64,000 bases of DNA, taken from assembly GCF_004337695.1 (NCBI RefSeq), contig NZ_SJXJ01000010.1:1-64000 (forward strand), read 5' to 3'. Positions 27,368 through 36,171 of the stretch are shown here, one piece after another. The stretch is from Tenacibaculum sp. M341 (lineage in GTDB: Bacteria > Bacteroidota > Bacteroidia > Flavobacteriales > Flavobacteriaceae). Position numbers and translations under genes: made by a program. The notes below the pieces were generated by a model. It was not told the DNA's origin, searched no databases, and saw nothing but the letters and a program-made list of their open reading frames with translations. Position 1 is the first letter of the stretch, and each line of letters starts with the position of its first letter.

Positions 27368-28165
27368 TTATGAATTCAATATTTTTTCTGTTTCAGAAAT
27401 TAGTGTTGTAACCTTTTCTTCATTATAGGCGTCAGGATGTGCATCGTTAAAAGCACCTCTATCATTATCAAAATAATAACCACTCATTTCTGAAAACTTA
27501 TCTAAAGTAGCAAGTTCAAATAAAATATTAGCACCTTTATCAGCTGAAGACCAATGTTGACCATAGGCTTCTTTTACCATTTTAGTATTTAATAATGAAC
27601 CAGGATTTACAGCGATGGTATTTATAGTAGGATATTGTTTTGCAAAAAAGAAACTCCACATAGTTAAAGCTAATTTACTTTGTGCATATGCTTCTTGATC
27701 AGAAAGTTCTTGACTTCCCTTTAGAGCTTCTATAGAGACAGGAGCTTGTGCTGCAGAACTTAAATTAATAACTCTAGCTGCCTCACTATTTGATAAAACT
27801 GTTTGTAAACCATTGGTTAAAATATATGGAGCAAAATAATTGACAGCAAATCGTAGATCTAAATTTGTATTATTTTTAGTAATGCTACTTTTAAAAACTC
27901 CAGCATTATTTATTAAAACGTCTATAGATTTATGAGTTTCTATAATGTTCGAAAGCATTTGATCAATACTTTTAAAATCAGATAAATCAGCAATAAAACC
28001 ACTAATATTTTCATTGTTTGACGCTTCCTTTACATCTACAATAGTATCGTTTAATTTTTGTTGGTTTCGTCCATGTAAAATTACTTTATCTCCATTTTTA
28101 GCAAGTAGTAAAGCAGTTAATTTACCAATTCCGTCAGTGCTTCCTGTTATTAAAATAGTTTTCAT
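27368..28165 (-). CDS. short-chain dehydrogenase/reductase
   Basis: 265 residues of the classical SDR family. The cofactor motif TGSTDGIGK (7-15), NNAG (86-89), catalytic Ser in LSSAA (136-138) and Y160-x3-K164 (YAQSK) are present. R33 in HGRNQ after the second strand suggests NADP(H) preference. The substrate is unknown. It has no close operon partner. Confidence 0.88.
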   Translation of the reverse strand: MKTILITGSTDGIGKLTALLLAKNGDKVILHGRNQQKLNDTIVDVKEASNNENISGFIADLSDFKSIDQMLSNIIETHKSIDVLINNAGVFKSSITKNNTNLDLRFAVNYFAPYILTNGLQTVLSNSEAARVINLSSAAQAPVSIEALKGSQELSDQEAYAQSKLALTMWSFFFAKQYPTINTIAVNPGSLLNTKMVKEAYGQHWSSADKGANILFELATLDKFSEMSGYYFDNDRGAFNDAHPDAYNEEKVTTLISETEKILNS

Positions 28166-28368
28166 AATGATGTTTTATGTTTAAAGAGGCTTTTTTAAGC
28201 TATACTAATTATAGTAGCAAAATTAATTATAGCATTTAATTTGTGCAATAACGGTTAAAAATGATAGTATAAAAGAGTATATTACAGAGTAATCGATTTA
28301 TCGAGGCTTGTTTCTGTTTTTAGTATGATTTTCAAAAAATGTAATGCCGCTATCATAGATTTTTATAT

Positions 28369-29007
28369 CTACTCGCTAAAGTAAAAACAGTTATTATTTA
28401 GTTTTTCTTGATGTTTTATTTGAAAACCTAATCTGATTAATTTTCGTTTTTCAATATTAAGTTCAGTATCGTTAAGATTTAATTTGATGAACTTGAAAAG
28501 AGGTTTACCATGATGATCTTTTTCGATGAGTGATACATGTTTATTGAAACTATTTTCTTTAAGTTTTTTTAAGACATTAAAATAAGCTTCAGAATAACTA
28601 AAAGTTGCAGCTAAGTTTTTATATCCTTTACTTTCGTATTTACCAATATCTTTATCTAATTTGTAAATCAGTTTGTGATTTATACCAAGCGCACGTATAT
28701 TTTTCTCTATTCTCTCTACATCTTCTTTATTATCAAAGTTAGCAGTGTAGATACAGATAACTTTATAATCAGGGTCTAAAGCGTTTTTATTTGTTTTTGC
28801 AGTAGAAACCTTTGCACTATTACCTAACTGACCATTAATAACAGATTCTCTTATAGTAAACCAGACTGCATCAATCCCACTGATGTGTTCAAAAATCATC
28901 CATTTTCCACTATTTCCTCTTTTTAGTGTATAGTTATCTTTTTCATTAAAAGCGTAAATCCAATAGTCGTCGTTAACTTTACTTGGGGATTTTTGGTCTG
29001 GACTCAT
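28369..29007 (-). CDS. Bles03/DUF1917-like protein (putative phosphothreonine lyase fold)
   Basis: 212 residues. The N-terminal half shows the pattern WIYAF, GKWMIF, AVWFTIRE, GQLGNSAKVST and VICIYTANFDNKEDV. I recognise this from the DUF1917 (Bles03) family, which database annotations liken to phosphothreonine lyases. This rests on pattern memory, not an alignment. The C-terminal part is family-like but unassigned. It is third in an operon with two unknown genes, each five bases apart. Confidence 0.6.
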   Translation of the reverse strand: MSPDQKSPSKVNDDYWIYAFNEKDNYTLKRGNSGKWMIFEHISGIDAVWFTIRESVINGQLGNSAKVSTAKTNKNALDPDYKVICIYTANFDNKEDVERIEKNIRALGINHKLIYKLDKDIGKYESKGYKNLAATFSYSEAYFNVLKKLKENSFNKHVSLIEKDHHGKPLFKFIKLNLNDTELNIEKRKLIRLGFQIKHQEKLNNNCFYFSE

Positions 29008-29012
29008 ACAAT

Positions 29013-29672
29013 TTATCTTCTGAATTTTTTAGCTTTTTGTAATGTAGTATCAAATTCAATCTCAACTTCAATTTTATCTAGTAGTTTTCTAGCATTGCTC
29101 AATGGGTGTTCAGGGAAATCTAAATCATATTTTCTTTCTTCTGATTTGTTCATTAATAAGCCTTCAGATATCGCAGAGTTGTAAGGATCACTAAACCAAC
29201 CTTCATAACCGTTATCTCCTATGGTTATTTTATTTTCATTTAGTAATTTAGAAGCAATCATACTGTCTCTTATTCCAGTAGTTCCAATTTCAGGAGCTTG
29301 AATTTTTATAACATAACTATGGTTTTCAAAAGGAATAGTTAATGAAGCTAAATATGTCATTCCTGTTGGCTGTTGTTGAATTTTAAAAATAGTTCTAATT
29401 ACATTGAAACCTTTTATATCTATCATTTCGACTTCAACTAGGCCTCCATTGTAATTGGAAATTTGATTTCTATAAAAATCTCTGAGTTGTCCAATGTCTT
29501 TGATGGTTGGTAAATCAGGTTTTAAATCAAAAAAATTAACAGATAAAGCAATTGTTTGTGCTGGATTAATCCATTGCTTAATGTCCGAGGTGTTTTTATC
29601 AATATTCCAGTTCATATTTGGTATTGAAATGGAATCAATATTTATTTTATCTTTTTTAAAGAATTTAAACAT
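29013..29672 (-). CDS. conserved protein of unknown function
   Basis: 219 residues, soluble, with no signal peptide. It opens with a short basic stretch (MFKFFKKDK), then a mixed alpha/beta body with LASLTIPFENHSYVIKIQAPE. The latter looks like the core strands of a domain used for quantity sensing or binding in uncharacterised Bacteroidota proteins. No catalytic motif was recognised. It is the middle gene of the operon with the membrane protein and the Bles03-like protein. Confidence 0.6.
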   Translation of the reverse strand: MFKFFKKDKINIDSISIPNMNWNIDKNTSDIKQWINPAQTIALSVNFFDLKPDLPTIKDIGQLRDFYRNQISNYNGGLVEVEMIDIKGFNVIRTIFKIQQQPTGMTYLASLTIPFENHSYVIKIQAPEIGTTGIRDSMIASKLLNENKITIGDNGYEGWFSDPYNSAISEGLLMNKSEERKYDLDFPEHPLSNARKLLDKIEVEIEFDTTLQKAKKFRR

Positions 29673-29677
29673 AGATT

Positions 29678-30100
29678 TTATTTGGTTTCTTCTGAATGTA
29701 TTTGATGTATCTTTTCATTTAACTCTTGATTCTTTTTAAGAATTTTTTGCTGTTGTTTACCTTTAACAATAAAAGATATTCCTCCGAAAGTTATTATAAT
29801 TCCGACTACTAACGATATTAATAATAAAATAATAAGACCAGCAACTATAAGAAAAGCACCGTAGTTAATATTTTTTTGTGGATTTAAAGAACCATTTTGA
29901 GCTCTTGAATTTCCTGCGGCAGCAAGTTTCATGTTTAAAACTCTTTCAGCTTCTTTTTCATCTTTTATAAAGTGACTACAATTATTAGAAAAATTTGGTT
30001 TTTGATTCGTTAAATTACAAACAAGTCCCGTTTTAAAGTCAACTTTTCTATTTTGACATATTTTACAGTACTCTAACTGTTCAGTTAAATTCATATTCAA
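29678..30100 (-). CDS. zinc-ribbon-like membrane protein
   Basis: 140 residues. C12-x2-C15, C28 and a later C41 (YCKICQNR...GLVCN...NNCSHF) form a possible zinc site. A strong transmembrane helix follows (about 81-107, INYGAFLIVAGLIILLLISLVV), with a polar tail. It is first in the three-gene operon ending in the Bles03-like protein. The function is unknown. Confidence 0.6.
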   Translation of the reverse strand: MNMNLTEQLEYCKICQNRKVDFKTGLVCNLTNQKPNFSNNCSHFIKDEKEAERVLNMKLAAAGNSRAQNGSLNPQKNINYGAFLIVAGLIILLLISLVVGIIITFGGISFIVKGKQQQKILKKNQELNEKIHQIHSEETK

Positions 30101-30279
30101 TTTTTTTATTTGTTAGTTTTTAGCAATGCAAAACTACATTAATTCTGTTTAAGTACAACTTAATGATGTGATTAAGTTCTTTTTTTTGTAGCTGTGCAAT
30201 TATTTATTCAGGAAAGTTTAGTGCTTCGTTAATTAAAATATCTTTACCTTTCTACAACTTGATTTTCATTTCTAAATTT

Positions 30280-30839
30280 TTATGTATTTGAATTGATACT
30301 TTTATTCCTCCATCCTCTTTTTTCAATAGCTCTTACATTCTCAATATCTTTTATAGAAATTAAATATTCAGATAGAATTTTTAGTTCGTTATCACTTTTG
30401 TTTCCTTCAAAAGGATTGATGTAAATAGCATTGCCAAAGTTGTTTTTGGTTTTTTCAGGAGAGTCATCAACAATCAGTGTTTTTTTAAACTAAAACCTTG
30501 TTTTTTAACTTTTCTAAGTCTTTTTTCTTGAACGTATCTATCCAATTGATAATCCCTAGTTAAAGTACATCTACTTTTAGCCCAAACAAATTCAAACTCT
30601 ATTTCAGAAGGTTGAATTGTTTTTACAATATCATGTACATATTGATCATCAGCCGAAGACCAAACAGCAAGTTTATAGTGTCTACTCATATCAATTAAAA
30701 ATTGAGTTACGTTTGGTCGTTTATATACAAAGTATTCTGAGTATTTAAAATCAGGTTCAAGTTCAAGCTTGGTTTCGGTAGCATGAATTAGTGTTTCATC
30801 CAAATCAAGTACTAGCAATATTTTTTCTTCAGTATTCAA
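30280..30839 (-). pseudogene. frameshifted HAD/FCP1-like phosphatase
   Basis: The reading frame from 30839 encodes 121 residues beginning EEKILLVLDLDETLIHA (catalytic D12, D14) and stops at 30474. The frame breaks within a run of seven A (30480-30486 on the plus strand, as T). Adding one A continues the protein as KKTLIVDDSPEK, the missing HAD motif IV, and on to a TAA at 30280, giving about 186 residues. The protein is otherwise intact, so the lesion may be recent, a sequencing error in a homopolymer, or a programmed shift. It resembles NLI-interacting-factor (FCP1/SCP-type) phosphatases. Confidence 0.82.
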
Positions 30840-31000
30840 ATTATAGCAATTTATAGATTATAAAAATTAACTGAATTGTAACAAAAGGAGATGTATTAAT
30901 AATAGCGTTTTAGCCCCATTCTTTTTCAATTACTAGCATTCAGTGTGAAGGAAAGTTTTTTTAGCATAAACTTATACCTATAGCAAAGGTATGTAAAATT

Positions 31001-31036
31001 AAAAGGTTGTTAGGAGTACTCCTAAATCAACCTTTT
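31001..31036 (-). terminator. terminator overlapping the end of the 170-residue protein gene
   Basis: AAAAGGTTG (31001-31009) pairs with CAACCTTTT (31028-31036), with an inner palindrome AGGAGTACTCCT. The right arm encodes the last codons of the minus-strand gene that stops at 31022. Confidence 0.6.
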
Positions 31037-31534
31037 AACCTCTTGTTTGATAATAGCAATAGCTGTTTCTGTTGGGCTTTCAACTTTAGCATATTCTATT
31101 AATAAGTTTTCTCTAAGTGTTTTAGCATTATCACTAGCTTCTGCACTAGAACGAATTTTATTAATGATAGCTAACTTAGAGCCTACAACTGCTTTCCAAG
31201 CATTGTCGTGTACATAAATCTGTTGTACTAAATTATGTTCGTATTCTTGCTCAATATTTGCAATTAATAAGTGTACATAACTATCAGTATCTTCTCCAAT
31301 AGGATGCACTCTTAATAATAATTTTGCAGGATTTATACGTTCACAAAATAATAAAAGTCGTTCATAAGCTTGTAATTTGGTAGGTAAGCTTTCTCTTTTT
31401 TTGTTGATTAAAGCTTCCATTTTTTTTTCGTTTTCATCTCTTTGTAAAAAAGAACTGAACATAAAAAAGGCAACACCACCAGTTATCAAAGCAGGCAAAG
31501 CAAAAGCGAGTCCTTCTATTAATTTTTCTTGCAT
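31022..31534 (-). CDS. membrane-anchored conserved protein of unknown function
   Basis: 170 residues. One transmembrane helix (about 9-29, LAFALPALITGGVAFFMF) is followed by a long, mainly helical cytoplasmic domain beginning LQRDENEKKMEALINKKRESLP. No known catalytic motif. Similar uncharacterised proteins are common in Flavobacteriaceae. It lies 12 bases after the amidohydrolase stop... in gene order downstream of it, so co-transcription is likely. Confidence 0.65.
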   Translation of the reverse strand: MQEKLIEGLAFALPALITGGVAFFMFSSFLQRDENEKKMEALINKKRESLPTKLQAYERLLLFCERINPAKLLLRVHPIGEDTDSYVHLLIANIEQEYEHNLVQQIYVHDNAWKAVVGSKLAIINKIRSSAEASDNAKTLRENLLIEYAKVESPTETAIAIIKQEVKRLI

Positions 31535-31546
31535 TTATATTATAGT

Positions 31547-32818
31547 TTAATTGTTTAAAAAGTCTAACGCTAAATTAGTCATTGTTTCCACACCTAACTG
31601 CATTCCTTTTTCATCAATAATAAAATCAGGTGTATGATGTGGATATGGATTATCATTCCCAACAGTTTTTCCTCCTAAGAAAAAGTAAAAACCAGGTACT
31701 TCTTTTTGAAAAAACGAAAAATCTTCAGCACCAGTAATGGCTTTTATTTCTTTTACATTATTTGTACCAGCTACCCTTTGTAGTGTTGGTAATACTTTTT
31801 GGGTTAAATCAACGTCATTAAATGTAATAGGATATCCTTTTTCAATTTCAATAGTTGCTTCAGCTCTGTACGATTTTGCAATAGCAGGTACCATTTCTTT
31901 CATACGATCGTTAATTTGTTTTTGCATACCGTAATCTAACGTTCTAATAGTTCCAATCATTTCAGCAGATTCAGGAATAATATTACTACGAACACCAGAA
32001 TCTATTTTTCCAACAGTAATAACAGCACCTTCATTAGTTAGGTCAATTTCTCTACTCACAATGGTTTGCAAACCATCAATAATTTTAGCTGAAATCATAA
32101 TAGGATCAATACTTGTCCAAGGCCTAGAACCATGAGATTGTTTCCCTTTTACTTTTATTTTAAAAGATTGAGATGCTGCCATAATTCCTCCTGGTTTATA
32201 GCTAATAGTACCAACATCAAATCCAGAGGCTATATGCAATCCAAAAATAGCATCCACATCAGGATTTTTCAATACTCCTTCTTTTACCATCAATTCAGCG
32301 CCACCTTCTTCACCTTCAGGAGCTCCTTCTTCAGCAGGTTGAAAAATAAATTTCACAGTTCCTTTTATATATTTTTTGTTTTTAGCCAATACTTCAGCTA
32401 CTCCCATTAAAATGGCAATATGAGTATCATGTCCACAGGCGTGCATAACACCAACATCTTTACCTAAGTATTTAGAAGTAACATTTGATTTAAACGGTAA
32501 ATCGTTTCTTTCAGTAACAGGTAATGCATCAATATCTGCACGTAACGCAACTACTTTTCCTTTTTTAGATCCTTTTAAAATACCAACAACTCCAGTTTTA
32601 GCTACATTTTCTTGAGTTTCTATGCCTAAAGATTTAAGGTGTGCAGCTATTTTTTTAGCGGTATTAAATTCTCTATTAGAAAGTTCTGGATTTTTATGAA
32701 AATGCCTTCGCCATTCAATTACTTTTTGTTCAACATTTTTAAAATCATTAGAAAAATCCTGAGCAAAGAATGAAATGCTACTAAACAATAAAACGATACA
32801 GAAAATACATTTTTTCAT
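31547..32818 (-). CDS. secreted M20-family amidohydrolase
   Basis: 423 residues. It has a signal peptide (about 1-19, ending SISFFAQ). Metal-site motifs: HACGHDTHIAI and EEGAPEGEEGGAELM, with a later HHTPDF. It belongs to the M20D group (hippurate / IAA-amino acid / N-acyl amino acid hydrolases), so it probably removes acyl groups from amino acids or peptides in the periplasm. It is distinct from the arginine-pathway M20 enzyme, which is cytoplasmic. The substrate is unknown. Confidence 0.85.
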   Translation of the reverse strand: MKKCIFCIVLLFSSISFFAQDFSNDFKNVEQKVIEWRRHFHKNPELSNREFNTAKKIAAHLKSLGIETQENVAKTGVVGILKGSKKGKVVALRADIDALPVTERNDLPFKSNVTSKYLGKDVGVMHACGHDTHIAILMGVAEVLAKNKKYIKGTVKFIFQPAEEGAPEGEEGGAELMVKEGVLKNPDVDAIFGLHIASGFDVGTISYKPGGIMAASQSFKIKVKGKQSHGSRPWTSIDPIMISAKIIDGLQTIVSREIDLTNEGAVITVGKIDSGVRSNIIPESAEMIGTIRTLDYGMQKQINDRMKEMVPAIAKSYRAEATIEIEKGYPITFNDVDLTQKVLPTLQRVAGTNNVKEIKAITGAEDFSFFQKEVPGFYFFLGGKTVGNDNPYPHHTPDFIIDEKGMQLGVETMTNLALDFLNN

Positions 32819-32914
32819 AATTAGAGAAGTGTTTTTAAATTTTAATGGTTCCTACGAAAATACATAATTTTTCAGTGTTAAAAGAATCGTCTGAATCTCT
32901 AAATCTTAATATGA

Positions 32915-32943
32915 TTTGTCAATATATTCTATGGTTTAATTTG
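32915..32943 (+). promoter_or_regulatory. possible promoter of the helicase gene
   Basis: TTTG (32915-32918), 17 bases, then TTAATTTG (32936-32943), close to the Bacteroidota pattern TTTG/TAnnTTTG with one mismatch. It lies about 110 bases before the TTG start. Confidence 0.35.
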
Positions 32944-33053
32944 GGTTAAATAGCTAACGATAAAAATGTGAATAAATTTTCAAAAATTCTATTTATTAAC
33001 GCAGAAATAATCAGTAATTTTCAACCTTAAATACTTTCATTAAATTTTATTCA

Positions 33054-35381
33054 TTGAGTACTTATTTAGAACAACTTAACGAACCACAAAGAGCAGCAGT
33101 TATACAAAAAGACGGTCCTATGATTATCATTGCAGGAGCAGGATCTGGTAAAACAAGAGTATTAACGTACAGAATTGCACATTTAATGCAAAATGGAGTT
33201 GATGCTTTTAATATTTTATCGTTGACCTTTACCAACAAAGCTGCAAGGGAAATGAAGGAAAGGATTGCGGGTGTAGTTGGACATAGTGAAGCTAAAAATT
33301 TATGGATGGGAACATTCCACTCTGTTTTTGCTAGAATATTAAGATCAGAAGCAGATAAATTAGGGTATCCATCTAACTTTACCATTTACGATACACAAGA
33401 TGCAGTTCGTTTGATTACTTCTATTATTAGGGAAATGAAATTGGATAAAGATAGATACAAACCAAAGCAGATTTTGAGTAGAATATCGTCTTTTAAAAAT
33501 AGCTTAATTACAGTAAGAGCATATTTTAATAATCCAGATTTACAAGAAGCTGATTTAATGGCTAGCAGACCGAAAGTAGGGGATATTTATAAAGAATATG
33601 TAGATAGATGTTTCAAATCGGGAGCAATGGATTTTGATGATTTGTTATTGAGAACAAATGAGTTATTGGCTCGTTTTCCAGATGTGTTGGCAAAATATCA
33701 AGACAGATTTAGATATGTAATGGTAGATGAGTACCAGGATACCAACCACTCTCAGTATATTATTGTAAGAGCTTTAGCAGATCGTTTTCAGAATATTTGT
33801 GTAGTAGGTGATGATTCGCAAAGTATTTATAGTTTCCGTGGAGCTAACATTAATAATATCTTAAATTTCCAGAAAGATTACCCAGATGTAAAAACATTTA
33901 AGTTAGAACAAAACTATCGTTCTACTAGTAATATTGTAAATGCAGCAAACTCGGTAATTGAAAAAAATAAAACCAAGTTAGATAAAGAAGTTTGGACAGC
34001 TAATGATCCTGGAGGAAGCATTAAAGTAATGCGTACCATTTCTGATGGAGAAGAAGGACGATTTGTAGCGCAGTCTATTTGGGAAAACATGATGAATCAT
34101 CAGTTAAAAGCAGATGCTTTTGCTGTTTTATATAGAACAAATTCGCAATCAAGAGCAATTGAAGATTCATTACGAAAGAAAAATATTGATTATAAAATTT
34201 ACGGAGGAATCTCTTTTTACCAACGTAAAGAAATTAAAGATTTACTTTCATACTTACGCTTAATTGTCAATCCTAGTGATGAAGAAGCATTAAAAAGGGT
34301 GATCAATTATCCTGCTAGAGGAATTGGAGCTACAACTATTGACAAAATAACGATTGCTGCCAATCATTATAACATCAGTATTTTTGAGCTGATTGCAAAT
34401 GTAGGCAAATACGATTTAAAAGTAACTTCAGGGATCAAGGTAAAAATGCAAAACTTTGCTAATATGATTCAGCGTTTTCAAATAGAAACCAAGACTAAGA
34501 ATGCTTATGAAATTTCTGATTTGGTTGTAAAACAGGCTTCATTAGTAAAAGATTTACAAAAAGATGGTACCCCAGAAGGTATTAATAAAGTAGAAAATGT
34601 ACAGGAATTATTAAACGGTATTAAGGACTTTATTACCGATAAAATAGAAATGGGAGAGGATGCTTCTTTAACATCATTTTTAGAAGATGTAGCCTTGGCA
34701 ACCGATTTCGATTCAGATAAAAATGGTGACGTTCCTAGAGTTGCATTAATGAGTATTCACCAATCTAAAGGACTAGAGTTTCCTTATGTTTATATTGTTG
34801 GTTTAGAAGAAACTTTATTTCCTTCTGCCATGAGTATGAATACCAGAAGTGAGTTAGAGGAAGAACGTAGATTGTTTTATGTGGCATTAACTCGTGCAGA
34901 AAAGCAAGCTTACCTAACATATGCACAAACACGTTATAGATGGGGTAAGTTAACTGATGGTGAACCAAGTAGATTCTTAGAAGAAATTGATGATCAGTAT
35001 TTAGAATATATTGCTCCAAAATTACCAGAACCAAGTGTGAATAGATTTATTGACGCTAGTCTGTTTGATGATTCACCTAAGAAAATACGTTTTCAAAAAC
35101 CTATTCAAAGAAAACGTAAAGAATTTGAAAAGAAGAAAGATGCTTTATTACCAAATAAAGGTAAAATGAAAAAAGTTTCTGAAGTAAGTGGTAATGCGAA
35201 TTCAAATTTATTTGATAGTGAAGTTGTAGTAGGTAGCATTATTGAGCATAACAGATTTGGTCAAGGAGAGGTAATAGGACTTGAAGGAAAAGGACCTAAC
35301 AAAAAAGCAGAAATTCAGTTTGCTATTGTTGGTAAAAAGAAATTATTACTACAATTTGCAAAGCTAAAAGTGATAGGATAA
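33054..35381 (+). CDS. uvrD: UvrD/PcrA-like ATP-dependent DNA helicase
   Basis: A 775-residue superfamily 1A helicase for DNA repair and replication. Walker A AGAGSGKT (27-34), motif II DEYQDTN (225-231), QSIYSFRGA, NYRS, and QSKGLEF with ALTRAEK are present in order. The C-terminal tail (about 715-775, VGSIIEHNRFGQGEVI) is the usual RNA-polymerase-binding Tudor-like domain of PcrA/UvrD. The start is TTG at 33054 (MSTYLEQLNEPQRAAV). No in-frame ATG lies close upstream, and the family begins at this point. Confidence 0.94.
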   Translation: MSTYLEQLNEPQRAAVIQKDGPMIIIAGAGSGKTRVLTYRIAHLMQNGVDAFNILSLTFTNKAAREMKERIAGVVGHSEAKNLWMGTFHSVFARILRSEADKLGYPSNFTIYDTQDAVRLITSIIREMKLDKDRYKPKQILSRISSFKNSLITVRAYFNNPDLQEADLMASRPKVGDIYKEYVDRCFKSGAMDFDDLLLRTNELLARFPDVLAKYQDRFRYVMVDEYQDTNHSQYIIVRALADRFQNICVVGDDSQSIYSFRGANINNILNFQKDYPDVKTFKLEQNYRSTSNIVNAANSVIEKNKTKLDKEVWTANDPGGSIKVMRTISDGEEGRFVAQSIWENMMNHQLKADAFAVLYRTNSQSRAIEDSLRKKNIDYKIYGGISFYQRKEIKDLLSYLRLIVNPSDEEALKRVINYPARGIGATTIDKITIAANHYNISIFELIANVGKYDLKVTSGIKVKMQNFANMIQRFQIETKTKNAYEISDLVVKQASLVKDLQKDGTPEGINKVENVQELLNGIKDFITDKIEMGEDASLTSFLEDVALATDFDSDKNGDVPRVALMSIHQSKGLEFPYVYIVGLEETLFPSAMSMNTRSELEEERRLFYVALTRAEKQAYLTYAQTRYRWGKLTDGEPSRFLEEIDDQYLEYIAPKLPEPSVNRFIDASLFDDSPKKIRFQKPIQRKRKEFEKKKDALLPNKGKMKKVSEVSGNANSNLFDSEVVVGSIIEHNRFGQGEVIGLEGKGPNKKAEIQFAIVGKKKLLLQFAKLKVIG

Positions 35382-35408
35382 TTCAAAAGAGAATATAAAA
35401 ATTGTAAT

Positions 35409-36131
35409 ATGGGATGGAAAGTATCAGCATTAATAGTAAACTCTGATAAGCGAGTTGATGAGAAAGAACTTTTGAGTAAGTTAGGGTTTAATCAATTAAA
35501 AGAAATAGAAAGTAAATCTTTTGATGAGATCATGAATCCTGATGATGATGAGGTTTACATCGGTACTCATAAAGGAAATTTAATTATTTGTGCTCAAGAT
35601 TTCCCTACCACATTTTTAAATCAAGTTGTATTAAAAGGGGAGAAGGCTTTGACAAGTTATTTTCCTAATATAGAGATTTGTTCCATCTTATTACACAGTG
35701 TTGTAAATTTTTGGGGATATTCAATTTCTAAGAACAATGAAAAGATAAGAGTAAGAGGAGGAAGTGCAGAAAGCGGAACTTTTATAGAATATGGTAATCC
35801 GGTAGAACAAGAGTTAGACTTACTATCAAAATCAACTGAAAATGATGGAGAAAGATTGTTTAGTTTTGAAGACGATCCTGATGAAGTTTATACAGATGAT
35901 CAAGTAGGAGAGAACTTTGTTTTTGAGATTACTAAAAGATATTTTAATGAAAGTTTAGATGTTAATGATGAACTTTTAGAAACCGAATTAAAAGGATTTT
36001 CATATCAAAATCCTACATTTAATACCGTTGTAAAAGAAGAAAAGAAAGAGCAAAAATGGAAAAAATATCTTTCTATTATAATTGTGATAATTATACTACA
36101 ATTATTGAGAAAGTTATTCTTTAGTAACTAA
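35409..36131 (+). CDS. unknown protein with C-terminal membrane anchor
   Basis: 240 residues. The soluble part (1-212) starts MGWKVSALIVNSD and has an acidic middle (about 155-185). A single hydrophobic helix (about 219-236, YLSIIIVIIILQLLRKLFF) ends the protein. No known motif. It follows the helicase gene by 27 bases, so it may share its transcript, but a functional link is not evident. Confidence 0.7.
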   Translation: MGWKVSALIVNSDKRVDEKELLSKLGFNQLKEIESKSFDEIMNPDDDEVYIGTHKGNLIICAQDFPTTFLNQVVLKGEKALTSYFPNIEICSILLHSVVNFWGYSISKNNEKIRVRGGSAESGTFIEYGNPVEQELDLLSKSTENDGERLFSFEDDPDEVYTDDQVGENFVFEITKRYFNESLDVNDELLETELKGFSYQNPTFNTVVKEEKKEQKWKKYLSIIIVIIILQLLRKLFFSN

Positions 36132-36171
36132 AAAAAGTAAAACCTCTATTTAAATAGAGGTTTTACTTTTT
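36132..36171. terminator. bidirectional terminator shared by convergent genes
   Basis: A perfect 20-bp inverted repeat (36132-36151 and 36152-36171) with A/T outer ends and a CCTCT/AGAGG core. It starts right after the plus-strand stop (36131) and covers the stop and last six codons of the minus-strand gene. Confidence 0.88.
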
